Made by a program: the position numbers and the translations under genes | In this document: piece after piece, positions 7,692-16,469 of the stretch | Layout: every line of letters begins with the position of its first letter | Numbering within the stretch: the first letter of the stretch is position 1 | The notes under the pieces: model-generated | Database searches by the model: none | What the model was told of the DNA's origin: nothing | What the model saw: only the letters and a program-made list of their open reading frames with translations | Assembly: GCF_013778455.1 (NCBI RefSeq) | Contig: NZ_JACEHE010000042.1 | Span: 1 to 53,209 of the forward strand | Direction: 5' to 3' | Length of the DNA stretch: 53,209 nucleotides | From: Streptomyces himalayensis subsp. himalayensis | GTDB taxonomy: Bacteria > Actinomycetota > Actinomycetes > Streptomycetales > Streptomycetaceae

Positions 7692-8897
7692 ATGGCGGAA
7701 ACCGAGGAAGCCACGGGCACCGACGACCGCCCTGTGCGGTGGGAGCGAACGGCGGACGGAGTGCGGCTGACCTGCCGCGGACTGTCCCTGCGGGCGGTCT
7801 GGGATGGGCCCGGCATCCTGCGGGTCGCAGCCCGCCCCGCGTCTGACGGCGCCCCCGTCCTGGCCGACGGCCCGATGCTCGATCCGCGCCGCGAGCGACG
7901 ACCCGGACCCTTCACGCTCGACGAGAAGCCCGACGAGCTGGTCATGTCCGACGGGGCGCTGGCCCTTGCCGTCGACCTCGCCACGGGGCGGCTCAGCTAC
8001 CGCGACGCCGCCGGGAAACCGCTCTTCAGCGAGGTGGAGGCGGACGCGATCCGGATGGAGCTCCGCACACCGGGCACCTCGAACGGCTCCGCGCCCGGTT
8101 CCACTTCCGGCTATCGGGCAGGCCTCGGACTGCGGCTCACCGACGGCGAAGCCCTGTACGGCCTCGGCCAGCACGAGGAGGGCCGACTCGACCGGCGGGG
8201 CACGACGCAGTACCTGTCCCTTCGCCGCACAGGTGACGTCCGAGAACGGCACGATGTTCCGGCCGCTCGCCTTCGACTTCGGCGACGCCCCGGAAGTGAC
8301 CACCGTGGACGATCAGTTCATGCTCGGCCCGGCGCTGATGGTCTGCCGGGTGACGCGGCCACAGCGGTTCGGACCCGGTGCGGTCCCGGTGCGCGACGCC
8401 CCGCGCAGCCGCGGTGTGCTGCTGCCCTCGGCGACCGACGGCACGGACTGGGTGGACGTCTGGGACGGCGCACGCCACGCGGGCGGCCGCCGTATCGAAG
8501 CCCCGACGCCGCTGGAGCGGCTGCCCGCCTACGCCCGCGCCGGATCGGTTCTCCCCCTCGCCCGTCCCGACTCCGGCCCGGAGGATCTGGACATCCTCGT
8601 CTTCCCGGCGGCGGACGGCTCCTTCGAGCTGTACGAGGACGAGGGTGACGGGTGGGGCTACGAGCAGGGTACGAGCACGGGCACCGCGCTGCGCTGGGAC
8701 GAGGAGAGCGGCACGCTGACCGTAGGCTGGCTGGAGACTACCCGGGGCGGCCGGCCCGTCGCGCGCTGCGCGCCCGCCTGGTCGAGCCCGGCCGAGGCTG
8801 GACCGACGCGTCGGCGTCGTGGGTCACCGCCGAGCAGCAGGGCCAGGACCTGCGGATTTGCTTGCGACAGGCGCGACCGTGGTCGCGCCTGTCCTGA
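7692..8897 (+). pseudogene. GH31-type alpha-glycosidase (alpha-xylosidase-like), catalytic barrel lost
   Basis: From ATG 7692 about 180 residues match the N-terminal domain of GH31 enzymes, including YGLGQHEEGRL and RGTTQYLSL. At about 8230 the frame changes and the sequence jumps to the C-terminal beta domains: FRPLAFDFGDAP, FMLGPALMVCRV, RLPAYARAGSVLPLA and FELYEDEGDGWGYE. The region between, which carries the nucleophile and acid/base aspartates, is absent. A second frameshift near 8738 leads into DYPGRPARRALRARLVEPG, ending at 8895-8897. GH31 enzymes are usually 700 residues or more; only about half remains. The intact enzyme would have removed an alpha-linked sugar (possibly xylose) from an oligosaccharide. 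Confidence 0.85.
8866..8893. terminator. bidirectional terminator-like hairpin
   Basis: A perfect 13-bp inverted repeat GACAGGCGCGACC / GGTCGCGCCTGTC is separated by two bases. It overlaps the end of the GH31 remnant and lies 44 bp after the stop of the convergent GH36 gene. There is no U-tract, which is common for actinomycete terminators. Confidence 0.7.
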
Positions 8898-8936
8898 CCT
8901 CGGGCGGTGTCCCGCGTCCCCACCCGCCCGGACGGT

Positions 8937-11072
8937 TCACTCCGGACGTGCGGAGAGGCGCAGCAATACCGCTGAAGGGGCCGAGGGGAGGAACACACGG
9001 AGCGCCGCGCTCTTCGGGTCCCACGAGGCTCGCGCCTTGGTAGTCGAGGGGTACAGGACGTCGACACGGACCGGCGCACCCTGAAGGCTCGGCAGAGGGA
9101 GTACCGTCGAGTCCTCGGAGCCGTCACCGGGGCGCCGCCATGCCGTGACGTAGGCGGTATCGGGGGTGTGCAGGGCCAGGGCGATCCAGGGGTCGTCCCA
9201 GGCGGGGAGGCCCAGCGGCCAGGCGGGGACGGCGGTGGCGAGGTCGCCGCGGATCGCTTTGTGAACGGCCACCGCCTCGTGCGTCAGGGCGAGGGCGTCG
9301 GGGGCGAGTTCGGGGAGGCGGCCCGACAGGTGAATGCGGCCGAGCAGCGCGCTGGCCATGGTGAAAGCGACCTCGTCCAGGGAGTCCTCGGGCTGCGGAT
9401 AGGCCCAGACCGCTCCCTGCTCCGGGGTGACCGCGGTGGGGGCGGCTGCCGCGATGGGGGCGTACAGCTGCAGGTTCTGCTGGTCGCTGGTGGAATGCAG
9501 CTGGAGCCGGGAGAGCAGGGCGTGGTCGGTGCGCATGCCGCCGGAGGCGCAGTTCTCCAGGACGAGGCGCGGATGGCGGTCCAGGACGCCGTCCAGCCAG
9601 TCGAGTTGAGCGCGGTTGTGACCGAGCAGGCCGTCCGCGGGGGCCTCCCCGGGGTGGCTGCTGGTGCCCGAACCGGGGTCCAGGTTGTAGTCGAGCTTGA
9701 GGTAACCAATGCCCAGTTCGCCGACCAGACGGTCCACCACCCGGTCCAGATGGCCGCGGGCGGCGGGGTGGCGCAGGTCGAGGTGGTAGCGGCCGGTCTC
9801 CAGGACGCGGGCGCCGTGGCGGCGGAAGAACGCCTCGTCGGGCAGGGCCGCGGCCACCGGGCTGCGCACGCCCACCACTTCGGGCTCCAGCCACAGCCCC
9901 GGGACCATGCCGTGCCCCCGTATGCGGTCCAGGACCTCGTGGATGCCGCGCTCACCGGGGAAGCGGGAGGCGGCCGGCTCCCACGCGCCGACGCTGTCCC
10001 ACCAGCCGCCGTTCTCGTCGTCGTACCAGCCGGCGTCGATGACGAAGTACTCGGCGCCGGCCTCGGCGGCGGCGTCGATGTGCGGCAGCAGCCGGGCCGT
10101 CGTCGGGTCGCCCATCAGGCAGTTCATGTAGTCGTTGAAGATCACCGGCAGGTGGTGGTGGTCGGGGTGCGGCCGACGGATCGCCCGCCGGTAGCGGGTG
10201 AGTGCGGCGAACGCCTCGTCGACGCCGCCGGTCTCGGCGAGGGCGAGAGCGACGGGGACGGTCGTGAAGCTCGCCCCCGGTTCCAGCCGGTGCGACCAGC
10301 CGTGGGCGATGTCGCTGGGACCGGACAGGGCCAGGAACGCGGCATCGGCACGCTCCCCGCACTCCCACAGCCAGCCGCCGCCGTTGTGCTCGATCTGCCA
10401 CAGCCAGGTCCGTCCGGTGCGGCGGTCGCTCAGTCCGCCCATCGGCAGGTGACCCGCGCTGGACCAGGAGCCCTTCCCGGCCGTGGTGAAGCAGCCCTTG
10501 CCGTTGGGGCGGTGGACGCGGGCGTTGAGCGCCGGGACGGCCTGCCGCAACGGGCGCCGCTGCCAGCGGTATTCGGCCAGCCACTCGTTCTCCGCCCGGA
10601 GCAGGTCCGCGGTGTCGAGCTGCGCGGCGTCCGTGGTCAGCACGCCCAGCACCAGGGAGGTGACCGACTCCAGGTCGAGCCGTTCCCGTCCCCCGTTGTG
10701 CAGTTCTACGTGGCCGCGCAGGACTGGGATGCTGTCGGGCGAGCGGTAGACCACGTCCGCGGTGAGGCCCGTCTCGGGGTCGTGCAGGCGGACGGTCAGC
10801 TGGTGCCAGTCCCCGTCCCGCCGGGTGTCATGGCTTCGGTAGCGCAGCCGTGCGCCGACGACGCTGTCGATCAGACGCTGGCTGGACCAGTACCGGCCGT
10901 GGCCGCCCACGACCGCTTCGACAAGCGGCAGCGGCGCCCCCGAGCCCTTCGGCAGCGGTGCGGCGTCGGGGCCGCCGACGTGGCGGAGCCGTGGACGGCC
11001 GTCCTGGTCTGCATCGATGACGAGGCGCAGGGCATCGTGCCCCCAGTCGAGGAGAACGCGGTTGTCGGTCAC
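8937..11072 (-). CDS. GH36 alpha-galactosidase
   Basis: A 711-residue protein with the GH36 architecture: an N-terminal beta-sandwich (about 1-290), a (beta/alpha)8 barrel (about 300-620) and a small C-terminal beta domain. The nucleophile is Asp461 in YLKLDYN and the acid/base is Asp530 in HSTSDQQN. The substrate-site motifs FNDYMNCLMGDP, DAGWYDD, GLWLEPE and ENCASGG are all present. There is no signal peptide, so it acts in the cytoplasm on imported oligosaccharides and releases alpha-galactose. The start is GTG at 11070-11072 with an AAGGAAAA ribosome site. It follows the ThuA and GH42 genes on the same strand and is probably cotranscribed. It appears intact. Confidence 0.93.
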   Translation of the reverse strand: MTDNRVLLDWGHDALRLVIDADQDGRPRLRHVGGPDAAPLPKGSGAPLPLVEAVVGGHGRYWSSQRLIDSVVGARLRYRSHDTRRDGDWHQLTVRLHDPETGLTADVVYRSPDSIPVLRGHVELHNGGRERLDLESVTSLVLGVLTTDAAQLDTADLLRAENEWLAEYRWQRRPLRQAVPALNARVHRPNGKGCFTTAGKGSWSSAGHLPMGGLSDRRTGRTWLWQIEHNGGGWLWECGERADAAFLALSGPSDIAHGWSHRLEPGASFTTVPVALALAETGGVDEAFAALTRYRRAIRRPHPDHHHLPVIFNDYMNCLMGDPTTARLLPHIDAAAEAGAEYFVIDAGWYDDENGGWWDSVGAWEPAASRFPGERGIHEVLDRIRGHGMVPGLWLEPEVVGVRSPVAAALPDEAFFRRHGARVLETGRYHLDLRHPAARGHLDRVVDRLVGELGIGYLKLDYNLDPGSGTSSHPGEAPADGLLGHNRAQLDWLDGVLDRHPRLVLENCASGGMRTDHALLSRLQLHSTSDQQNLQLYAPIAAAAPTAVTPEQGAVWAYPQPEDSLDEVAFTMASALLGRIHLSGRLPELAPDALALTHEAVAVHKAIRGDLATAVPAWPLGLPAWDDPWIALALHTPDTAYVTAWRRPGDGSEDSTVLPLPSLQGAPVRVDVLYPSTTKARASWDPKSAALRVFLPSAPSAVLLRLSARPE

Positions 11073-11114
11073 GAGCGGGTTTTCCTTCTCTTCCTCGGTG
11101 CTCTTGGCCGGGTG

Positions 11115-11793
11115 TCAATACAGGCGGTGTGCGCAGCGAAGGCCCGGCTCGCGTGTGCTGGTACGGCCGCGGGATCATCGCGTCGACCTCGGGAACCTCC
11201 AGGTGGGCGAGGGTGGTGACGAACACCCGGCCCGCGCCCCGGCGCTTCGCCCAGGTGACCGGCATCGGGGTACCGAGGAGTCCCGGACGGCCGGGATCGA
11301 GGCCGTACTCGGTGACGGCGAGTACGTCGATCGCCGGGTCCACGTGCAGGTAGTACTGCTCGGTGGTGACGATGAACGGCCCGGTTGCGGCCAGCACCGG
11401 GTGATCGGCCTTCCCCAGCGCCGGACGCACCTCGAAGGTCGTGAACTCCCGGGCAGAGTGAACGAATTGACCTCCCGTCATCAGCTGATAGCGGGTCTCG
11501 GTGCGGAACGCATCGACGATGCCGCCGTGCCAGCCGGCACAGGCCGGTCCCTGCCAGCACGGCCCGGCTCAGGCCGTCCGCCTGCGGGCCGGTGATCTCG
11601 CCATCGTCCAGCGCTGCACCACCAGGTCCGTGGCCGCGAGCAGTTCCGTGTCGAGGTAGCTGTCGAGGGTGTCGGAGACGGTCACCGCGTAGCCGTCCGC
11701 CTTGAGCGCGGTGACGTAGCGGTCGGTGGCGGCCACAGGGACGTGCCCGTCCCAGCCCCCGCGGACGACCAGGGCACCCTTGGCGGATGTCAC
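11115..11793 (-). pseudogene. ThuA-domain protein, frameshifted
   Basis: The gene starts with GTG at 11791-11793, overlapping the GH42 stop (GTGA). The first frame gives GALVVRGGWDGHVPVAATDR and LAATDLVVQRWTM. Near 11608 it shifts to GEITGPQADGLSRAVLAGTGL, and near 11540 an extra base shifts it again to AGWHGGIVDAFRTETRYQLM. The rest, HPVLAATGPFIVTTEQYYLH to LAHLEVPEVDAMI, is classic ThuA (trehalose-utilisation type, glutamine-amidotransferase-like fold). The two indels compensate, but they scramble about 20 residues, and the natural C-terminus is also lost. ThuA proteins often accompany sugar catabolic genes; their biochemical role is poorly defined. Sequencing error should be excluded. Confidence 0.75.
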
Positions 11794-13964
11794 CGGACCT
11801 CCCCAGGGGAGGTGGAGGAGGCGGGGGAGGGGAGGGACGCGGGCTCGGCGGCGAGGACGCGGACGTCCCAGCCGCCGAGCCGCACAGGCGTGCCCGCCGG
11901 GATGGCGCCGCCGTCCAGGGCATCGGTCAGATCCACGTCCTCGGGTGCCTGGGCGACGGCGGGCTCCCAGCTCCAGTTGTGGACGACGTGGACGCGCCGC
12001 CCGTCCTCGGCGGTGCCGGTCGCGACGGTGACGGAGTCCGGCAGGTCCCGCCAGCCGGCGCACGGGGCGGGTGCGAGCCACGCGGCGAGCGCGCGGGCGA
12101 GCTCGCGCCCGGGCACGGTCCCGACGCAGGTGACGCGTCCTGCGCCGTGGCGGCGGGTGGTGACGGCGGGCCATCGTCCGAAGTGCGGGTGCTCGTACGT
12201 GGCGAGGACGTCGGCGTCGTCCACGGCGAGCCCCTCGACCCACCGGGTCGCCACGGCGCCGACGCCCAGCGTGAGGGGGCTGCCCGGGGCGGAGCGCAGC
12301 GGCAGGTCTGCGTGGAGGTTGCTGAACTCGTCGTAGCGCACGCCCGCGGCCTGCACCAGGCGCGCCGGCGTCACCTCGTGGCGTGCCCGCGCCTCGTGGT
12401 CGCCGTAGCCGGTGCGCGGCCCGAGCACGAGGTGGCCGCCCGCCTCCGCGTAGGCGGCGAGCCAGTCGAGCATGCCGTCGTCCGCCACGTACAGCCCCGG
12501 CGCGATGAGGACGGGGTGTCGCTCGGCCGCCGCCTGGGGGGCGATTCCCGGGCGTTCGCCGCTGGGGTCGTGCAGCTGGCGGGCGTGCAGGATCCGTACC
12601 TGTCGTCCCGCCTCGAACGCTCCTCGGTAGAACGGGTCGAAGATCCCCTCGTACGCGCCCGCGTCCGGGCCGCCGTCCGGGGCCGAGAGCGGCGGGTGCT
12701 TGCGCATCAGCCACTTGCTGGGCGCGGAGTACACCATGGCGATGTCGGCATCCGGGGTGATTCCGGCGACGAGATCTCCCGCGCGCTCGAACTCGCCGCC
12801 CAGTCGGGTGAGTTCGGCGTAGACGCGGCCCGGCCGTCCGCTGTGCGGCAGGACGCCGCCCCAGTACGTCTCGGTGCCGTAGTGCAGGGTGTGCCAGTGC
12901 CAGTACTCGATCATGCGGGCGCCGCGTGCGACCAGTGCCCACGCGGCCTGCCGCCACTGGCCGTCGAAGGCGGGCCGGTTGTCGGAGGGGCCACCGATGG
13001 CCTGGGCGTTGGTCTCCGTGATCAGGAACGGCTCCTGGCGCGAGGAGTAGATCCGGTCGGCGCTCCGGTGCAGCGCCCACGCCCCGTACGCCATCCACTG
13101 CTGCGGCAGCTTCTCGCGCGGCGGCTCGGGCATCGTGAGACTGTCCTGCATGTCGTAGTAGGGGTTGCCCGCGGTGACGTCCAGCGCGTCGGTGAGTTCG
13201 TCGTCCTCCAGGCCGGGGGAGCCGTAGGCGAGGCAGGTGGTGACGAACTGCTCCGGCCGCGCGTACTCGCGCACGATGCCCGCCTGCCAGGAGATGAACT
13301 CGGTGGTCCGGCGCGCCTGGAACGCCTGCCAGGCCAGGTCGTACTGGGGCTGGGCGTTGCCCTCCGGCTTCCACAGGTCGGCCCATGTGGTCAGCCGGTG
13401 CGACCAGTACACCAGCCCCCACTCGCGGTTGAGGGTCTCCACATCGCCGTAGCGCTGCCGCAGGTCGTCCACGAACCGCTGGAAGACGCCGTGATTGTGC
13501 GGCAGCCGCGGGCCGGGCTCGTTGTCGACCTGGAAGCCGATGACCGCGGGGTGGGAGGCGTAGCGGGCCACGATCGCGCGGATCACCCGCTCCGCGTGGA
13601 AGAGGAACGCGGGGTGGGTGATGTCGACCTCCTGGCGGGCTCCCCACGCGGCGGGGTGGCCGGCGGCGTCCTCGGCGGCGATCTCCGGGTACTGCCGGGC
13701 CAGCCACGGCGGCACCGCGTAGGTCGGGGTCCCCAGGACGACGGATATGCCGCGTTCGTGGGCGCCGTCGAGAACCGGCTGCAGCCAGTCCAGCTCGAAG
13801 CGCCCGTTCTCCGGCTCCCAGGTGGACCAGACCGACTCGCCGACCCTGATGACGGTGAACTTCGCCTTCGCCATCAGATCGAGGTCGGTCTTCAGTCGCT
13901 CGTAGGGCTGGTACTCGTGGTAATAGGCGGCGCCGAACAGGACGCGCGGTGGCAGAGATGTCAT
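11790..13964 (-). CDS. GH42 beta-galactosidase
   Basis: A 724-residue protein of the GH42 family. It has an N-terminal TIM barrel starting LFGAAYYHEYQPYE, the acid/base Glu149 in FQVDNEPG and the nucleophile Glu317 in FLITETNA. The trimerisation (class-I-amidotransferase-like) domain (about 390-600) and a C-terminal beta domain follow. Without a signal peptide it should cleave beta-galactosides in the cytoplasm. It leads the reverse-strand group GH42 - ThuA - GH36. With alpha-galactosidase, a GH31 remnant and fuconate dehydratase next door, plausible substrates are plant side-chain oligosaccharides such as those of xyloglucan. It appears intact. Confidence 0.92.
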   Translation of the reverse strand: MTSLPPRVLFGAAYYHEYQPYERLKTDLDLMAKAKFTVIRVGESVWSTWEPENGRFELDWLQPVLDGAHERGISVVLGTPTYAVPPWLARQYPEIAAEDAAGHPAAWGARQEVDITHPAFLFHAERVIRAIVARYASHPAVIGFQVDNEPGPRLPHNHGVFQRFVDDLRQRYGDVETLNREWGLVYWSHRLTTWADLWKPEGNAQPQYDLAWQAFQARRTTEFISWQAGIVREYARPEQFVTTCLAYGSPGLEDDELTDALDVTAGNPYYDMQDSLTMPEPPREKLPQQWMAYGAWALHRSADRIYSSRQEPFLITETNAQAIGGPSDNRPAFDGQWRQAAWALVARGARMIEYWHWHTLHYGTETYWGGVLPHSGRPGRVYAELTRLGGEFERAGDLVAGITPDADIAMVYSAPSKWLMRKHPPLSAPDGGPDAGAYEGIFDPFYRGAFEAGRQVRILHARQLHDPSGERPGIAPQAAAERHPVLIAPGLYVADDGMLDWLAAYAEAGGHLVLGPRTGYGDHEARARHEVTPARLVQAAGVRYDEFSNLHADLPLRSAPGSPLTLGVGAVATRWVEGLAVDDADVLATYEHPHFGRWPAVTTRRHGAGRVTCVGTVPGRELARALAAWLAPAPCAGWRDLPDSVTVATGTAEDGRRVHVVHNWSWEPAVAQAPEDVDLTDALDGGAIPAGTPVRLGGWDVRVLAAEPASLPSPASSTSPGEVR

Positions 13965-13992
13965 GCGGGAGACCTCGCGGAGAAGTGGGCGA

Positions 13993-14071
13993 GAAGGAGC
14001 GGAGGAGTGGGCGTCCCGGCATCCCGGGACATGAAGGAGCGGAGGAGTGGGCGTCCCGGCATCCGGGACAT
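13993..14071. repeat. 40-bp tandem duplication
   Basis: The 40 bp at 13993-14032 are repeated at 14033-14071 with one C missing. Each copy contains GGAGGAGTGGGCG followed by the small inverted repeat of CCCGG. The repeat sits between the GntR gene and the GH42 start, in the likely leader of the GH42 mRNA, and looks recent. Confidence 0.85.
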
Positions 14072-14085
14072 GATGGGGCGGGCGG

Positions 14086-14877
14086 TCAGGCAGGGTCCGG
14101 CCGCGCGAGCAGCCCGGGACCGTCGGTGCTCGGGGTGGCGGCCTCGGCGGTGCGCAGGTGCTGCCTCAGCCACCGCTCGGTGTTGCTGACGTGCAGGAGT
14201 GCGGCGGCCTGGCCCAGGGCCGCGTCCCGGTTGGCGAGAGCCGTGAAGATCGCCTCGTGCTCGCTGAGCGTGCGCTGTGCGGCCTGGTCGTCGACGAGGC
14301 CCCGCCAGATGCGGGCGCGCAGAGTGCGGCCGGAGACGCCTTCGAGCAGGGTGAGCAGCGACTCGTTGCCGGTGGCCCGGACGACGGCCCGGTGGAAGGC
14401 GGCGTCGTGCGCGTTGAGCCGCTCGACGTCGTCCCGCGCCTCACGCATCGCATCCAAGTGATGCCCGATCTCGGCCAGTTGATCCTCGGAGATCCGGGTC
14501 GCGGCGAGTGCGGTGGCGGCCGGTTCGAGGAGTCGGCGCACCTCCATCAGGTCCAGCAGCGCGCCGGGGTCGCTCTGCAGCAGCTCCACCGCGCCGCCGA
14601 GCCCTTCGAAGAGCAGACTCGGCGCGAGACTTGTCACGTACGTGCCGTCCCCCCGGCGCACCTCCAGGATCCGGGCGACGGACAGCGCCTTGACGGCTTC
14701 GCGCGCGAGGTTGCGGGACAGGCCCAACTGCGCCGCCAGTTCCGGCTCCGGCGGCAGCTTCGAGCCCGGCGGCAGGGCACCGGTGCCGATCAGTTCACGG
14801 ATCTGCACGATGGCCTTGTCGGTCAGCGACACTCCGGCCTGCCTTCCCCTCCGCGGTGCATCTGACCCGCACCCCAT
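14086..14877 (-). CDS. GntR-family (FadR/FCD subfamily) transcriptional regulator
   Basis: A 263-residue regulator. The N-terminal winged helix (about residues 15-80) includes LPPEPELAAQLGLSRNLAREAVKAL and RRGDGTYV. An all-helical FCD ligand domain (about 95-225) contains MEVRRLLEPAATALAA, HDAAFHRAVVRATGN and SEHEAIFTALANRD, with the Asp/His metal-ligand pattern. I chose ATG 14875-14877 over an in-frame ATG at 14913, because the latter lies inside the -35 element and the operator would become coding. The same operator-like sequence appears before the transport operon, so this is probably an autoregulated repressor of the locus that responds to a sugar acid or sugar. Confidence 0.9.
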   Translation of the reverse strand: MGCGSDAPRRGRQAGVSLTDKAIVQIRELIGTGALPPGSKLPPEPELAAQLGLSRNLAREAVKALSVARILEVRRGDGTYVTSLAPSLLFEGLGGAVELLQSDPGALLDLMEVRRLLEPAATALAATRISEDQLAEIGHHLDAMREARDDVERLNAHDAAFHRAVVRATGNESLLTLLEGVSGRTLRARIWRGLVDDQAAQRTLSEHEAIFTALANRDAALGQAAALLHVSNTERWLRQHLRTAEAATPSTDGPGLLARPDPA

Positions 14878-14879
14878 TG

Positions 14880-14919
14880 ATGGGATGTATGTATAGGCGC
14901 CAAGGGTCGTCACCGTCCA
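14880..14919 (-). promoter_or_regulatory. GntR promoter with operator overlapping the -10 box
   Basis: Reverse strand TGGACG (14914-14919) and TATACA (14890-14895) are spaced 18 bp apart. The 18 bp at 14880-14897 (CCTATACATACATCCCAT) match 16 of 18 bases of 7393-7410. The expected transcription start lies only a few bases before ATG 14877, so the mRNA has almost no leader. Confidence 0.7.
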
Positions 14920-15054
14920 GATCTTTTACCAAGGAAGGGCAACCAGCTCTGAAAATCGCCGAGGGGTGCGTGGGTGCCGTCCCCTTGGGAGTGTCAAAGC
15001 GTCCCACCATTCTTGAACGTGCGCCGTGCGCCGCCGTGCGCCGTGCGGCGCAGG

Positions 15055-15190
15055 TCATCGGCCCCGGATCGCCCTTGGTCCCGCGCCCATTTCCCGGCGG
15101 CAGGCCTGGTTGAAGGCCTGGAGGTCCGGGATACCGACGGCGGCGGCGACGGCCGGGACCGGGAGGGTGTGGGGGATTGCCAGGTGTTCT
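15055..15190 (-). pseudogene. AraC-family regulator C-terminal fragment
   Basis: On the reverse strand, PAVAAAVGIPDLQAFNQACR followed by REMGAGPRAIRGR ends at a stop at 15055. This is the second helix-turn-helix of AraC/XylS regulators (the VGIxDLQxFN..CRRExGxxPRxxR pattern). The first HTH and the sensor domain are missing, and no start is seen, so it is a relic. It lies in the gap between the GntR promoter and the kinase-like gene. Confidence 0.6.
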
Positions 15191-15259
15191 CCTTCGACGC
15201 TCTGCGTACCGCCCATATTTCGCTCGCGATGTCCGCCCTGGCGCATCTACGGTTTCGGC

Positions 15260-16201
15260 GTGTCCGGTGCAACAGCGCTGCCGCCGGCGATGGCCGAGGA
15301 GCTCCTGCGTCCCGTCCTTCCCGCTGCGTGCGTCAGGGAGATCGTTCTGCGTACTGGCGGGGAGCTGAGCACGATCTTCGAGATCCGGTTCGCCGGGGTG
15401 GCCGAGCCGGTCGTCATCAAGATCTATGACGATCAGTGGCGGTGGAAACAGGACAAGGAGATCTACGTCTACCAGCTGCTTCAGCAGCACGGTGTCGGGC
15501 CGGTGCCTGCCGTGTTGCACCATGGGGACGCCGACAACGCGCTTGGGCGCTGCTACACGGTGATGACGATGCTCAGGGGCCAGCCGTTGTCCGCTGTCAG
15601 CCACGCCCTGGACAGGGCATCGGTGCGGGAGATCTACCGTCAGATCGGGAGCTGCATGGCCGCAGTCCACCAGATCCCGCAGGGCGCCTACGGATACCTC
15701 ACCACGCGGATTCTGGATCCCGAGCCGACGAACACCGCCTATATGACACGGCAGTTCCACAAGAAGCTCAGGGAGTACGCCGATCACGGGGGCGATGCGG
15801 CGCTCGCGGCGGCCATCGAAGCGAAGGTCGCTCGGCAGGCTGAGCTGCTCGGCGCGTGCCGGCATGCCGTGCTGTGCCACAACGACTTCCACGAGGGCAA
15901 CGTCCTGGTCGCCGAGGACGGCGGCGGATGGCAGGTCAGCGGCTTCATCGACGTGGAGAATGCGATCGCCGCGGATCCACTGATGGACGTGGCCAAGACC
16001 GACTACTACTCCGTCCGCGACGACCAGGACAAGCGCGAAGCGCTCTGCGACGGCTACGGCACGCTGCCCGCCGACTGGAGTGAGCGGGTCGGCCTCTACC
16101 GCCTCTACCACGCTCTGGAGCTGTGGGACTGGTTCGCGTCCATCGGCAACACGGCGCCGCTGGAAGGCATCACCGATGACATCCGGCGGATGACGGCATG
16201 A
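15260..16201 (+). CDS. aminoglycoside phosphotransferase (APH)-family kinase
   Basis: A 313-residue kinase-like protein. The ATP-binding N-lobe Lys is in VVIKIYDDQ, the catalytic loop is HNDFHEGNVLV (Asp209) and the metal-binding Asp is in FIDVENAIAADP (Asp231). Such proteins phosphorylate hydroxyls of antibiotics, sugars or other small molecules; the substrate here is unknown and resistance should not be assumed. The GTG at 15260 follows TACGGT by six bases with no ribosome site, the pattern of a leaderless mRNA; ATG 15290 is the alternative. It stands alone on the forward strand. Confidence 0.8.
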   Translation: MSGATALPPAMAEELLRPVLPAACVREIVLRTGGELSTIFEIRFAGVAEPVVIKIYDDQWRWKQDKEIYVYQLLQQHGVGPVPAVLHHGDADNALGRCYTVMTMLRGQPLSAVSHALDRASVREIYRQIGSCMAAVHQIPQGAYGYLTTRILDPEPTNTAYMTRQFHKKLREYADHGGDAALAAAIEAKVARQAELLGACRHAVLCHNDFHEGNVLVAEDGGGWQVSGFIDVENAIAADPLMDVAKTDYYSVRDDQDKREALCDGYGTLPADWSERVGLYRLYHALELWDWFASIGNTAPLEGITDDIRRMTA

Positions 16202-16421
16202 TCGTGGGTATGGAATACGGGTTCTGAACCACCGGCACCTCGCCGAAGAAAACGACACCTTGCCGACGACCGCCCCACCGGAACACCAAGGACCGGCCGT
16301 CTCGGTCAACTGCTCGTCGTCCGCTCGTGGTCTTTCCCGTACCGCACCCCACGTTGCCCGGATCTTTCTCGGATTGCCGGACGTGACCACTTGCCATCGA
16401 CCGACGACCACCATATGGTCG

Positions 16422-16446
16422 TACGAGCGTAAGGCATACGAACGTA
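16422..16446. promoter_or_regulatory. paired TACGnnCGTA palindromes before an SDR
   Basis: TACGAGCGTA (16422-16431) and TACGAACGTA (16437-16446) lie 15 bp apart and 24-48 bp before the SDR start. The sequence TATGGTC just upstream (16414-16420) also occurs before the related site at 25171-25190. A TetR gene follows the SDR, and its paralogue is adjacent to the second site. They probably are its operators. Confidence 0.65.
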
Positions 16447-16469
16447 ATTCAAAACCCAGGGAGCTCGTG

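Noticed and set aside
11569..14022. An 817-codon reverse frame overlapping the GH42 gene
   Set aside because: It is an Arg/Pro-rich out-of-frame reading of GH42; only its last about 75 codons (the ThuA start) are real.
6931..14897. Start of the GntR gene at 14913
   Set aside because: That ATG overlaps the -35 element and puts the operator into the coding region; ATG 14877 fits better.
15260..16201. Antibiotic-resistance call for the APH-family gene
   Set aside because: The fold is shared by many kinases with other substrates; no resistance-specific residues could be shown by eye.
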